From an uncultured Ideonella sp. (lineage in GTDB: Bacteria; Pseudomonadota; Gammaproteobacteria; Burkholderiales; Burkholderiaceae): a stretch of 18,065 bases of DNA. This document shows, piece by piece, positions 9,577 to 16,025 of the stretch. How positions within the stretch are numbered: position 1 is the first letter of the stretch; every line of letters begins with the position of its first letter. The notes under the pieces were generated by a model. That model saw nothing but the letters and a program-made list of their open reading frames with translations, did no database searches and was not told where the DNA came from. Both the position numbers and the translations under genes were made by a program. The DNA is taken from positions 1 through 18,065 of the forward strand of contig CAMLGG010000091.1 of the NCBI GenBank assembly GCA_946479475.1. The letters are read 5' to 3'.

Positions 9577-10290
9577 CTATTCGATGACCGAGCTGCGCAC
9601 CTTGCGGATGCCCGCCTTGATCTCGCCTATCAGTCGGCGCAGGCCGTCCATCCGCTGGGCGTTGCTCTTGAGCTGGTAGTCGATCTCGCCGGCCTGGTTC
9701 TCGACCATCTCCTCCAGCATCGAGCCGAGGGTCTCGGGCGGCAGCCGCAGCCGGGCTTCGGATTCACCGCCTTCGCGCTCGACCTTGGCGCCCGCATTGC
9801 GTGCGATGCGCAGCATGGCGGCGTTCTCGGACAGTGCGTGGATGATCATCGTGTCGACGTGGCGGTTGCGAGCGTGCAGCACCGCGTGGTCGAAAAGGCG
9901 CGCGCCGAAGCCGCGCCCGCGTGACTTGGGCAGGACGGACACGCCGAATTCGGCCGCGTGCCTGGTCTGCGCCGAGTCGGGCAGGTAGGCCAGGTGTGCC
10001 TGGGCGATCAGTTCGAGCTTGCGGTTGAAGATGCCGAAGACCTCGTCGCGGTCGAAATCCAGCAGGTCGACGTAGCGGCCGATCTGCGCATCGTTGGCGG
10101 CATAGCCGAAGCGCAGGTACCGGTCTTCCGGCGCCAGCGAAAGCAAGTGGGCGAGCACTTTCGGCCTGTGCCTCGGTGCCAGCGATCGAATGGGGATCCA
10201 TTGAAAGGCCGGGGTGGTGCCCTTCGCGGCGGCCGGAGCGTGTGCGGAGGTCGCCGCGCCACCTGTGGCCTGATCCTCGGGGTGGGCCAT
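9577..10290 (-). CDS. GNAT family N-acetyltransferase
   Basis: This 237-aa protein has a GNAT domain at about residues 30-180. The acetyl-CoA loop is RGRGFGA (124-130) after the beta-4 strand FGVSVLP; the family-like segment EDRYLRFGY (55-63) precedes it. The first 28 residues are Ala/Thr-rich and probably disordered. After the domain comes an extra predominantly helical tail (about 188-237), LGSMLEEMVENQAGEIDYQL onward, not part of a minimal GNAT fold and possibly for oligomerisation. The substrate cannot be told from sequence. The start is well supported by AAGGAGG a few bases upstream. It is divergent from rplM across 337 bp and upstream of srkA in a likely two-gene operon. Confidence 0.85.
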   Translation of the reverse strand: MAHPEDQATGGAATSAHAPAAAKGTTPAFQWIPIRSLAPRHRPKVLAHLLSLAPEDRYLRFGYAANDAQIGRYVDLLDFDRDEVFGIFNRKLELIAQAHLAYLPDSAQTRHAAEFGVSVLPKSRGRGFGARLFDHAVLHARNRHVDTMIIHALSENAAMLRIARNAGAKVEREGGESEARLRLPPETLGSMLEEMVENQAGEIDYQLKSNAQRMDGLRRLIGEIKAGIRKVRSSVIE

Positions 10291-10304
10291 GCGCCCTCCT
10301 TGAT

Positions 10305-10321
10305 CTAGGTAATAACCCTAG
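10305..10321. promoter_or_regulatory. palindrome upstream of the GNAT gene
   Basis: CTAGG (10305-10309) and CCTAG (10317-10321) form an inverted repeat around a 7-nt AT-rich centre, 15 bp upstream of the GNAT start codon. Its AT-rich nature stands out from the GC-rich surroundings. A transcription-factor operator is the simplest reading; no regulator is suggested by the sequence. Confidence 0.3.
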
Positions 10322-10383
10322 TCTAGCGATTCGTGTTGAGGTGCGGGCTCCAATGACCCTGCCTTCTCGCCCCCTGACGGCAC

Positions 10384-10411
10384 TTGCCCCGCCTCGAGCC
10401 TAGGGTATACT
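10384..10411 (+). promoter_or_regulatory. sigma-70-like promoter of rplM-rpsI
   Basis: TTGCCC (10384-10389) and TATACT (10406-10411) are separated by 16 nt; the -10 matches the consensus at 5 of 6 positions. The expected transcription start is about 10418, leaving a leader of about 210 nt before rplM. It is the best promoter-like sequence in the gene-free stretch 10291-10627. Confidence 0.6.
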
Positions 10412-10417
10412 CGCGGG

Positions 10418-10627
10418 CTTTCCCGTTTTCGGCGGGGAGAACGGGCTTTGTGCAGTGCAGCAATGTACGCCAATCTTGGCGTGAAGGTTGTTGCCCCAGC
10501 GCAAGGTGCCCGGCGCCTGAGAGGCCGCCTGCCAAGGGTAGAAACACCCCGGCGATAAGCGGTGCCGAAGGTTCGTCGGCGCGATCCGTTCATACAGCCG
10601 GTTCCTTCTCTCTTTCAAGAGCTCCTC
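10418..10627 (+). promoter_or_regulatory. structured 5' leader of rplM
   Basis: This transcribed but non-coding stretch contains several hairpins. CCCGTTTTC (10422-10430) pairs with GAGAACGGG (10437-10445), 9 bp including one U-G pair around a 6-nt loop. ACGCCA (10467-10472) pairs with TGGCGT (10477-10482) around a 4-nt loop. GGTGC (10505-10509) pairs with GGCGCC (ending 10517), again with one U-G pair. Its length and position next to a ribosomal-protein operon fit an autoregulatory leader, since L13 is known to repress rplM-rpsI in E. coli. I recognise no described riboswitch; it contains CTGAGA, but the other TPP-riboswitch motifs are absent. Confidence 0.45.
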
Positions 10628-11056
10628 ATGAAGACCTTCAGCGCCAAGCCGGCCGAGGTGAAGCACGAGTGGCTTGTGATTGACGCCACCGACAAGGTGC
10701 TCGGACGTGTTGCCAGCGAAGTGGCACTCCGTTTGCGCGGCAAGCACAAGGCCATCTACACGCCTCACGTGGACACCGGCGATTTCATCATCGTCCTGAA
10801 CGCCGACAAGATCCGCGTCACCGGCAACAAGGCCAACGACAAGATCTACTACCGTCACTCGGGCTTCCCCGGCGGCATCTACGCCACGAAGTTCAAGGAC
10901 ATGCAGGCCAAGCATCCGGGCCGCGCCCTGGAGAAGGCGGTCAAGGGCATGCTGCCCAAGGGCCCCCTGGGCTACGCGATGATCAAGAAGCTGAAGGTGT
11001 ATGCGGGCGACACCCATCCGCACGCCGCCCAGCAGCCCAAGGCGCTGGAAATCTAA
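10628..11056 (+). CDS. rplM: 50S ribosomal protein L13
   Basis: The product is 142 aa, the same length as E. coli L13. Family motifs include [16 protein letters not shown] near the N-terminus, [19 protein letters not shown] (44-62), the RHSGFPGG turn and [11 protein letters not shown] near the C-terminus. It is an early-assembling protein of the large ribosomal subunit and is the known autogenous repressor of its operon in E. coli. The start at 10628 has only a weak AAGAG upstream; a longer reading frame upstream encodes nothing family-like. The rpsI gene follows after 9 nt. Confidence 0.98.
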   Translation: MKTFSAKPAEVKHEWLVIDATDKVLGRVASEVALRLRGKHKAIYTPHVDTGDFIIVLNADKIRVTGNKANDKIYYRHSGFPGGIYATKFKDMQAKHPGRALEKAVKGMLPKGPLGYAMIKKLKVYAGDTHPHAAQQPKALEI

Positions 11057-11065
11057 GGAGCGGTG

Positions 11066-11458
11066 ATGATCGGTAATTGGAACTATGGCACCGGCCGCCG
11101 CAAGTCTTCGGTCGCCCGCGTGTTCATCAAGAAGGGCGAAGGCCAGATCATGGTCAACGGCAAGCCGCTGGACCAGTACTTCGGCCGCCAGACCTCGATC
11201 ATGATCGTCAAGCAGCCGCTGCTGCTGACGCAGAACGAGACCGCCTTCGACATCCAGGTGAACGTGCACGGCGGCGGCGAGTCCGGCCAGGCCGGCGCCG
11301 TCCGCCATGGCATCACCCGCGCGCTGATCGACTACGACGCGGCGCTGAAGTCGGGCCTGAGCCAGGCAGGCTTCGTGACGCGTGACGCGCGCGAGGTCGA
11401 GCGCAAGAAGGTCGGCCTGCACGGCGCCCGCCGCCGCAAGCAGTTCTCGAAGCGCTGA
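11066..11458 (+). CDS. rpsI: 30S ribosomal protein S9
   Basis: The 130-aa product equals E. coli S9 in length. It begins [20 protein letters not shown], contains a glycine-rich [13 protein letters not shown] loop (about 70-82) and ends [11 protein letters not shown], the conserved basic tail that reaches the P-site tRNA. The ATG at 11066 has AAGGAG at 11055-11060 with 5-nt spacing and is preferred over the in-frame GTG at 11063. It is co-transcribed with rplM, and a strong hairpin follows. Confidence 0.98.
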   Translation: MIGNWNYGTGRRKSSVARVFIKKGEGQIMVNGKPLDQYFGRQTSIMIVKQPLLLTQNETAFDIQVNVHGGGESGQAGAVRHGITRALIDYDAALKSGLSQAGFVTRDAREVERKKVGLHGARRRKQFSKR

Positions 11459-11483
11459 TTCCGCTCTCGACGAAAGAGCCCAG

Positions 11484-11511
11484 ACGAAAGGCCGCTTCTG
11501 CGGCCTTTCGT
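11484..11511 (+). terminator. rho-independent terminator after rpsI
   Basis: A perfect 12-bp stem, ACGAAAGGCCGC (11484-11495) with GCGGCCTTTCGT (11500-11511), closes on a TTCT loop. The downstream U-run is poor, but the stem itself ends in CTTTCG, a common shape in GC-rich betaproteobacteria. Confidence 0.85.
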
Positions 11512-11542
11512 GCCTTCGGGTCCCGCTTCACCTCCTGACACG

Positions 11543-12259
11543 ATGCGCTTCAAGTTGTTGCGCCGCCGTCTGTCGATCAGCGCCCCGCGCGTGATCGTGC
11601 GCAGCCACCTGCCGTGGCCGCTGCGCTGGGCGGTGTTCGCCGTGGCGCTCGGCTTTTCGGCGGCCATCGCGCTGTGGGCGTTCGAGCTCGGCAAGGACCT
11701 GGCGGGCCTCGACCGAAGCGCGAGGGAAGAGGTCGTCCGGCTGCGGGCCGAACTCGAGGCCCTGCGCGACCAGAGCGAGCGCGCCCAGTCCATCTCCACC
11801 ACCGCGGACAGCCTGCTCAAGGCCGAGAAGGTGGCGCAGGAGCGCCTGGCGGCCCAGCTCAAGCAGGCCGAGGCCGACAACCTGGCTCTCAAGGCCGACC
11901 TGGCCTTCTTCGAGCGGCTGCTGCCCGTGGCGGGCGCGCAAGGCATGACCGTGCGCAGCTTCCAGATCGAGCGGGCCGGCGCGGGGCAGCTTCGCTACCA
12001 GTTGCTGGTCATGCAGAACGGCAAGCCGGGGACGCCCTTCAACGGCCGCTACGAACTCACGCTCAGTGGCGAGCTCGACGGCCAGCCGTGGTCCGCCGGC
12101 CTGCCCGGCGGCGCGCAGCCGCTTCAAGTGAAGCAATACGCGCGCATCGAGGGGCTGGTCGACCATCCGCAGGGGGCCGTGGTAAAAACTGTCCAAGTGA
12201 GGGTGTTGAACGGCGCCGGCACGGTGATGGCCACCCAGATGGCCAAGCTGTCGTCCTGA
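11543..12259 (+). CDS. membrane-anchored coiled-coil protein (DUF6776-like)
   Basis: The 238-aa protein has a basic N-terminus, one hydrophobic segment (about residues 27-47) and then a heptad-rich coiled coil (about 55-127; REEVVRLRAELEALRDQ, later QLKQAEADNLALKADLAFFE). A C-terminal domain of beta-strand character (about 132-238) follows. The positive-inside rule predicts a short cytoplasmic tail and a periplasmic coiled coil plus domain. I believe this is the family named DUF6776, from its position and architecture; the function is unknown. I chose the ATG at 11543; an in-frame start at 11510 lies inside the terminator. The bactofilin gene follows after 42 nt, suggesting joint work at the cell envelope. 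Confidence 0.8.
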   Translation: MRFKLLRRRLSISAPRVIVRSHLPWPLRWAVFAVALGFSAAIALWAFELGKDLAGLDRSAREEVVRLRAELEALRDQSERAQSISTTADSLLKAEKVAQERLAAQLKQAEADNLALKADLAFFERLLPVAGAQGMTVRSFQIERAGAGQLRYQLLVMQNGKPGTPFNGRYELTLSGELDGQPWSAGLPGGAQPLQVKQYARIEGLVDHPQGAVVKTVQVRVLNGAGTVMATQMAKLSS

Positions 12260-12301
12260 AGCGCGCCGCGTGTTGGGCCTGCCACACCAGGAGAACATCC
12301 C

Positions 12302-12709
12302 ATGGCATTGCGCTTCAAGAAGCAGCCGCCGATCTGCAGCCTGATCGGCGAAGGCACCGCCGTCCACGGCGAGCTGCGTTTTTCAGACGGCTTGCGCATC
12401 GATGGCGAGGTACACGGCGACGTGGTTGCCAGCGCCGACCGACCCAGTTTGCTCGTGATCAGCGAAAATGCCCGTGTGCATGGCAAGGTGATGGCCGGCC
12501 ATGTGATCATCAATGGGCAGGTCGCCGGGCCGGTGCACTCCACCGAGCTGCTGGAGATCCAGCCCAAGGCCCGCATCGTCGGTGACGTCCGCTACGAGTC
12601 CCTTGAAATGCACCAAGGCGCCACCATCGATGGTGAACTGAGGCACCGTGCGAATGAGGCCGAAGCCGACAAACCGGCTTTGAAGCTGGCCGCATCGAAC
12701 GAAGCCTGA
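12302..12709 (+). CDS. bactofilin (polymer-forming cytoskeletal protein)
   Basis: This 135-aa protein has a bactofilin (DUF583) domain at about residues 13-113. Short repeating beta-helix rungs are visible: [19 protein letters not shown], then [19 protein letters not shown], then [20 protein letters not shown] with GATIDGEL. Bactofilins polymerise without nucleotide into filaments that scaffold cell-shape or envelope enzymes. Charged, Ala-rich tails flank the core, as is usual. The start has AGGAG at 12289-12293. Neighbours are a membrane coiled-coil protein upstream, a possible membrane partner, and erpA 37 nt downstream. Confidence 0.93.
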   Translation: MALRFKKQPPICSLIGEGTAVHGELRFSDGLRIDGEVHGDVVASADRPSLLVISENARVHGKVMAGHVIINGQVAGPVHSTELLEIQPKARIVGDVRYESLEMHQGATIDGELRHRANEAEADKPALKLAASNEA

Positions 12710-12746
12710 AGTCCCTGACCCTTTCAGCAGCATACGAGGAAGTCCC

Positions 12747-13121
12747 ATGACCGCCCTGGCCGAAGCCACCACCACCGAAGCCGGTGCGATGCCCGCCCCG
12801 ATCCTCTTCACCGACAGCGCCGCCGCCAAGGTGGCAGATCTGGTTGCCGAAGAAGGCAACCCCGACCTGAAGCTGCGTGTCTTCGTGCAAGGTGGCGGCT
12901 GCTCGGGCTTCCAGTACGGCTTCACCTTCGACGAGGTCGTCAACGAGGACGACACCCAGATGGCCAAGAACGGCGTCACCCTGCTGATCGACGCGATGAG
13001 CCTGCAGTATCTGATGGGCGCCGAGATCGACTACAAGGAAGACCTGCAAGGCGCGCAGTTCGTGATCAAGAACCCGAACGCCACCACCACCTGCGGCTGC
13101 GGCTCGAGCTTCTCGGTCTGA
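12747..13121 (+). CDS. erpA: iron-sulfur cluster insertion protein ErpA
   Basis: The product is a 124-aa A-type Fe-S carrier. The three conserved cluster-binding cysteines are present: C52 in [11 protein letters not shown], and C116 and C118 in [11 protein letters not shown]. The protein accepts clusters from the ISC machinery and delivers them to apo-proteins in the cytosol. The sequence GSSFSV at the C-terminus and the YGFTFD segment favour ErpA over IscA; the first 17 residues are an Ala/Thr-rich extension. A GAGGAAG Shine-Dalgarno lies at 12736-12742. A bidirectional terminator follows, so it is the last gene of its unit. Confidence 0.95.
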   Translation: MTALAEATTTEAGAMPAPILFTDSAAAKVADLVAEEGNPDLKLRVFVQGGGCSGFQYGFTFDEVVNEDDTQMAKNGVTLLIDAMSLQYLMGAEIDYKEDLQGAQFVIKNPNATTTCGCGSSFSV

Positions 13122-13143
13122 CGAGGACTTTGCCCCGGCTGAA

Positions 13144-13165
13144 AAGGCCGCCTCCGGGCGGCCTT
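13144..13165. terminator. bidirectional terminator between erpA and the RidA-like gene
   Basis: AAGGCCGCC (13144-13152) pairs with GGCGGCCTT (13157-13165) around TCCG, a perfect 9-bp stem. Read on the minus strand the stem is followed by T residues (TTTT including its last two bases), so it should also stop the convergent RidA-like transcript. The stem shares the AAGGCCGC core with the rpsI terminator. Confidence 0.8.
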
Positions 13166-13172
13166 CGCGTTT

Positions 13173-13568
13173 CTAGCCGGGGATCACGGCCGTGACCTCG
13201 ATCTCCACCTTGGCGCGCTGCTCGATGAGCGCGGCCACCTGAACGGCCGTCATGGCGATCGCGTAGGAGCCGATGGTGTCGCGGAAGGCGGCGCCGATCT
13301 CCTTGGCCCGGGCCAGGTACTCGGCGCGGTCGACGAGGTACCAGGTCATCCGGACGATGTGATCAGGCGTGGCGCCGGCTTCGGCCAGCACGGCCCGCAC
13401 GTTCAGCAGGGCCTGGCGCGTCTGCTCGACCAGGTCGTCGGATTCGAAGCGGCCGTCCGCGTTCCAGCCGATCTGGCCGGCCACGAAGACCTGGGTGCCG
13501 CGCGCGGCGATGCCGTTGACGTAGCCGCGCGGCGGGGCCCAGTGGGCGGGTTGCAAGACCTTGCGCAT
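13173..13568 (-). CDS. RidA (YjgF/YER057c/UK114) family protein lacking the catalytic arginine
   Basis: The 131-aa protein is of the Rid family: GTQVFVAGQIGWNADG (24-39), then a helix with QTRQALLNVRAVLAEAGAT (49-67) and the final strand KVEIEVTAVIPG. Archetypal RidA is a trimeric 2-imino acid deaminase whose catalytic arginine lies in a PxRxxVEV motif; here the matching stretch is AIAMTAVQV, with M106 in the arginine position. It therefore belongs to an Arg-less subfamily and its activity is open. I chose the ATG at 13568; the ATG at 13577 would leave no spacing after AAAGGA. It lies 21 nt downstream of the aryl-CoA ligase and is clearly in its operon. Confidence 0.88.
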   Translation of the reverse strand: MRKVLQPAHWAPPRGYVNGIAARGTQVFVAGQIGWNADGRFESDDLVEQTRQALLNVRAVLAEAGATPDHIVRMTWYLVDRAEYLARAKEIGAAFRDTIGSYAIAMTAVQVAALIEQRAKVEIEVTAVIPG

Positions 13569-13589
13569 GGTTTCCATTCCTTTGTCTCT

Positions 13590-15233
13590 TCACGCGTCCT
13601 GCCGCAGGCGGAAGCGCTGCAGCTTGCCTGTCTCGGTGCGCGGCAGCGCCGCCCGGTACTCGATGGCGCGCGGGTACTTGTAGGGAGCGATCGTCTTCTT
13701 GACGAAATCCTGCAGGTCGCGGGTCATGGCTTCGCTGCCTTGGTGGCCCGGCTTGAGCACGACGAAGGCCTTGACGATCTGCCCGCGGTCCGCATCGGCC
13801 AGGCCGATCACACCGCACTCGGCGACGGCCGGGTGCAGCAGCAGTGCGCTCTCGACCTCCGGGCCGGCGATGTTGTAGCCGCCGCTGATGATCATGTCGT
13901 CGGTGCGCGCCTGGTAGACGTACTGGCCATCAACGTCGACCAGGTAGGCGTCGCCGGTGACGTTCCATCCGTTCTGCACGTACTGCTTCTGCCGCTCGTC
14001 GGCGAGGTACTTGCAGCCGGTCGGCCCCTTGACGGCGAGGCGCCCGACCTGGCCGGGCGGCAGCTCCCGGCCCTGGTCGTCCAGGATGGCGGCCACGTAG
14101 CCCGTCACGGGCAGGCCGGTGGCGCCCGGTCTCGCGTGGGCTTCGTCGGCCGAGATGAAGATGTGCAGCATCTCGGTCGAGCCTATGCCGTCGATGATCT
14201 CGATGCCGGCGGCCTCGCGCCAGAGCGCGCGCGTGGCGGCCGGCAGCGCCTCGCCCGCCGACACGCACTTGCGCAGCGACGAGAGGTCGAACCGGGCCGG
14301 CTCGGCCTTCATCGCCAGCGCGATCGCGCGGTACGAGGTGGGTGCGGTGAAGCAGACGGTGGCGCCGAAGCGCTGGATCGCCGCGGGCAGCGAATCCGGC
14401 GTGGCCTTCTCGACCAGGATGGTCGAGGCGCCGATCGAGAAGGGGAAAAGCAGCAGGCCCCCGAGCCCGAAGGTGAAGGCCAGTGGCGGGCTGCCGATGA
14501 AGCGGTCGTCCGCGGTGGCGCGCAGAACGTGCCTGGGCCAGCAGGCGCAGGCGGCCATCACGTCGCGATGAAAGTGCATCGTGGCCTTGGGCACGCCGGT
14601 GGTGCCGGAAGTGAAGGCCATCAGGCAGACGTCGTCGGCCGAGGTCTGGACGGCCTCGAAGCGGTCCTCGCGCCGGGCTGAGCGCGCTTCCAGTCCGTCC
14701 GCGGCTTCGCTGTGGAACAGGGCGACCTCGCGCAGGCTTGCCGCGCCGCCATCGGCGCGCGCCAGGAGCAGCTCTTCTGCCAACCGGGCGTCGCACAGGG
14801 CGTGGCTGATCTCGGCCTTGTCGATGATCTGGCGCAGCTCCTTGGCGCGCAGCAGCGGCATCGAGCCCACGGCGATGCCGCCGGCCTTGACCACGGCGAG
14901 CCAGCAGGCGGCGAGCATCGGCGTGTTGGCGCCGCGCAGCAGCACGCGGTTGCCGCTGACCAGGCCCATGCCTTGCACCAGCTCGTTGGCGATGCGGTTC
15001 ACCTTCGATTGCAGCTCGGCGAAGGTCCAGTGCACGCCCTCGCCCTGGATCGCAAGGCGGTCTGCGCGGCCGGAAGCGACGTGCGCATCCAGAAGCTCCA
15101 CCACGCAATTCAGCCGCGCAGGGAACTGGAGCTCCGGCCGCTCGAACAACAACTCGGGCCACTGCTCGGCCGGCGGAAGCCGGTCACGCGCAAAGGGGTC
15201 TGCAAGGGCGCTGGGCAACAGGGACGAAGGCAT
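13590..15233 (-). CDS. benzoate-CoA ligase family protein, probable 2-aminobenzoate-CoA ligase
   Basis: The 547-aa acyl-adenylate-forming enzyme shows the P-loop TSGTTGVPKA (208-217), GSTEM (351-355), the hinge region TGDAY (426-430) and the C-terminal catalytic lysine K537 in TGKLQR. The overall type is the benzoate/2-aminobenzoate-CoA ligase branch of ANL enzymes, which forms aryl-CoA from an aromatic acid, ATP and CoA. Its position, divergent from the kynurenine operon that makes anthranilate, favours 2-aminobenzoate (AbmG-type) as substrate; benzoate remains the alternative. The ATG at 15233 is preferred: GGAG (15241-15244) lies 7 nt before it, while the longer frame would begin with TTG at 15248. 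It is followed after 21 nt by the RidA-like gene. Confidence 0.85.
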   Translation of the reverse strand: MPSSLLPSALADPFARDRLPPAEQWPELLFERPELQFPARLNCVVELLDAHVASGRADRLAIQGEGVHWTFAELQSKVNRIANELVQGMGLVSGNRVLLRGANTPMLAACWLAVVKAGGIAVGSMPLLRAKELRQIIDKAEISHALCDARLAEELLLARADGGAASLREVALFHSEAADGLEARSARREDRFEAVQTSADDVCLMAFTSGTTGVPKATMHFHRDVMAACACWPRHVLRATADDRFIGSPPLAFTFGLGGLLLFPFSIGASTILVEKATPDSLPAAIQRFGATVCFTAPTSYRAIALAMKAEPARFDLSSLRKCVSAGEALPAATRALWREAAGIEIIDGIGSTEMLHIFISADEAHARPGATGLPVTGYVAAILDDQGRELPPGQVGRLAVKGPTGCKYLADERQKQYVQNGWNVTGDAYLVDVDGQYVYQARTDDMIISGGYNIAGPEVESALLLHPAVAECGVIGLADADRGQIVKAFVVLKPGHQGSEAMTRDLQDFVKKTIAPYKYPRAIEYRAALPRTETGKLQRFRLRQDA

Positions 15234-15301
15234 CGGGTCGCTCCGCAAGGCCGACGGGCGGAGAGGGCACTCGCCATGCCGCCGCGACCGGGTGTGGCGG
15301 C

Positions 15302-15331
15302 ATTCTTGAGCGCAATTACTTCACTTGTCAA
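15302..15331 (-). promoter_or_regulatory. candidate promoter of the aryl-CoA ligase - RidA unit
   Basis: On the minus strand TTGACA (15331 to 15326, a perfect -35) is followed after 18 nt by AAGAAT (15307 to 15302, 4 of 6 to TATAAT). The start would be near 15295, giving a leader of about 60 nt. It overlaps the kynB promoter, and AnTTGnCAAnT dyad symmetry around 15323-15333 may be a regulator site. Confidence 0.4.
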
Positions 15332-15348
15332 CTATTCAGGTCTATACT
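15320..15348 (+). promoter_or_regulatory. candidate promoter of kynBUA, apparently giving a leaderless mRNA
   Basis: TTCACT (15320-15325, 4 of 6) and TATACT (15343-15348, 5 of 6) are 17 nt apart. The -10 ends 7 nt before the A of the kynB ATG, so transcription would start at or within a base of the start codon. No Shine-Dalgarno lies before that ATG, which agrees with a leaderless transcript. Confidence 0.5.
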
Positions 15349-15354
15349 TTTTCC

Positions 15355-16014
15355 ATGAACAGTGACGCCACCTCCGGCCGGCCCACCCGGCGCCTGTGGG
15401 ACATCTCGCCGCCGGTGCATGCCGGCGCGCCGGTGTTTCCTGGAGACACCGCCTACCAGCAGCAATGGGTCGCGACGATCGCGCCGGGCTGCCCCGTGAA
15501 CGTTTCCGCCATCACCCTGTCGCCGCACATCGGAGCCCATGCGGATGCGCCGCTGCATTACGACCCCGAAGGCGCGCCCATCGGCCAGGTCGATCTCGAG
15601 CCCTACCTCGGCCGCTGCCGCGTGGTGCACGCGATCGCGTGCGGCCCGCTGGTGAAGGTGGAGAACGTCGCGCACGCCTTGGGTGGCGGACTGCCGCCCC
15701 GCTTGCTCGTGCGCACCTACGCCGCGATGCCGCAGGATCGCTTCGACGACGAGTTGCCGGCCTTCGATCCGGCGCTGGTCGAGCTCCTGGCCGACCGTGG
15801 CGTGCAGCTCGTCGGGATCGACTCCGCCAGCGTCGACCCGGCCGCCAGCAAGGAACTGCCGAGCCACCAGGTGCTGCGCCGGCGCGGCATCCGCGTGCTC
15901 GAGAACCTGGTGCTCGACGATGTGCCCGAGGGCGACTACGAGCTCATCGCCCTGCCACTCAAGCTCGTCTGCGCCGATGCCTCGCCGGTGCGGGCCGTCC
16001 TCCGCGAACTCTGA
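15355..16014 (+). CDS. kynB: kynurenine formamidase (arylformamidase) KynB
   Basis: The 219-aa product is a bacterial KynB of the cyclase-like metalloenzyme family. It hydrolyses N-formyl-L-kynurenine to L-kynurenine and formate. The metal ligands are visible: H58, H62 and D64 in [13 protein letters not shown]171 in LPSHQVL, and E183 in VLENLVL; their spacing matches the known KynB set. [17 protein letters not shown] (15-31) is the usual N-terminus. The ATG at 15355 has no Shine-Dalgarno and sits 7 nt after a TATACT; a frame opening at TTG 15325 would run through the promoter. It is the first gene of kynB-kynU-kynA, 11 nt before kynU. Confidence 0.95.
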   Translation: MNSDATSGRPTRRLWDISPPVHAGAPVFPGDTAYQQQWVATIAPGCPVNVSAITLSPHIGAHADAPLHYDPEGAPIGQVDLEPYLGRCRVVHAIACGPLVKVENVAHALGGGLPPRLLVRTYAAMPQDRFDDELPAFDPALVELLADRGVQLVGIDSASVDPAASKELPSHQVLRRRGIRVLENLVLDDVPEGDYELIALPLKLVCADASPVRAVLREL

Positions 16015-16025
16015 ACCCGACCGCA

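Noticed and set aside
10501..10565. TPP-riboswitch-like CTGAGA in the rplM leader
   Set aside because: Only the hexamer matches; the remaining conserved thi-box segments are missing, and the downstream genes are ribosomal.
10318..10593. Small minus-strand open frames in the rplM leader
   Set aside because: There is no ribosome-binding site or recognisable product, and they overlap the rplM promoter and its hairpins.
11510..11542. Longer start for the DUF6776-like gene
   Set aside because: It begins within the rpsI terminator stem and adds eleven residues without a Shine-Dalgarno.
15325..15354. TTG start extending KynB by ten residues
   Set aside because: It would overlap the -10 element and has no ribosome-binding site; the known KynB N-terminus fits the ATG at 15355.
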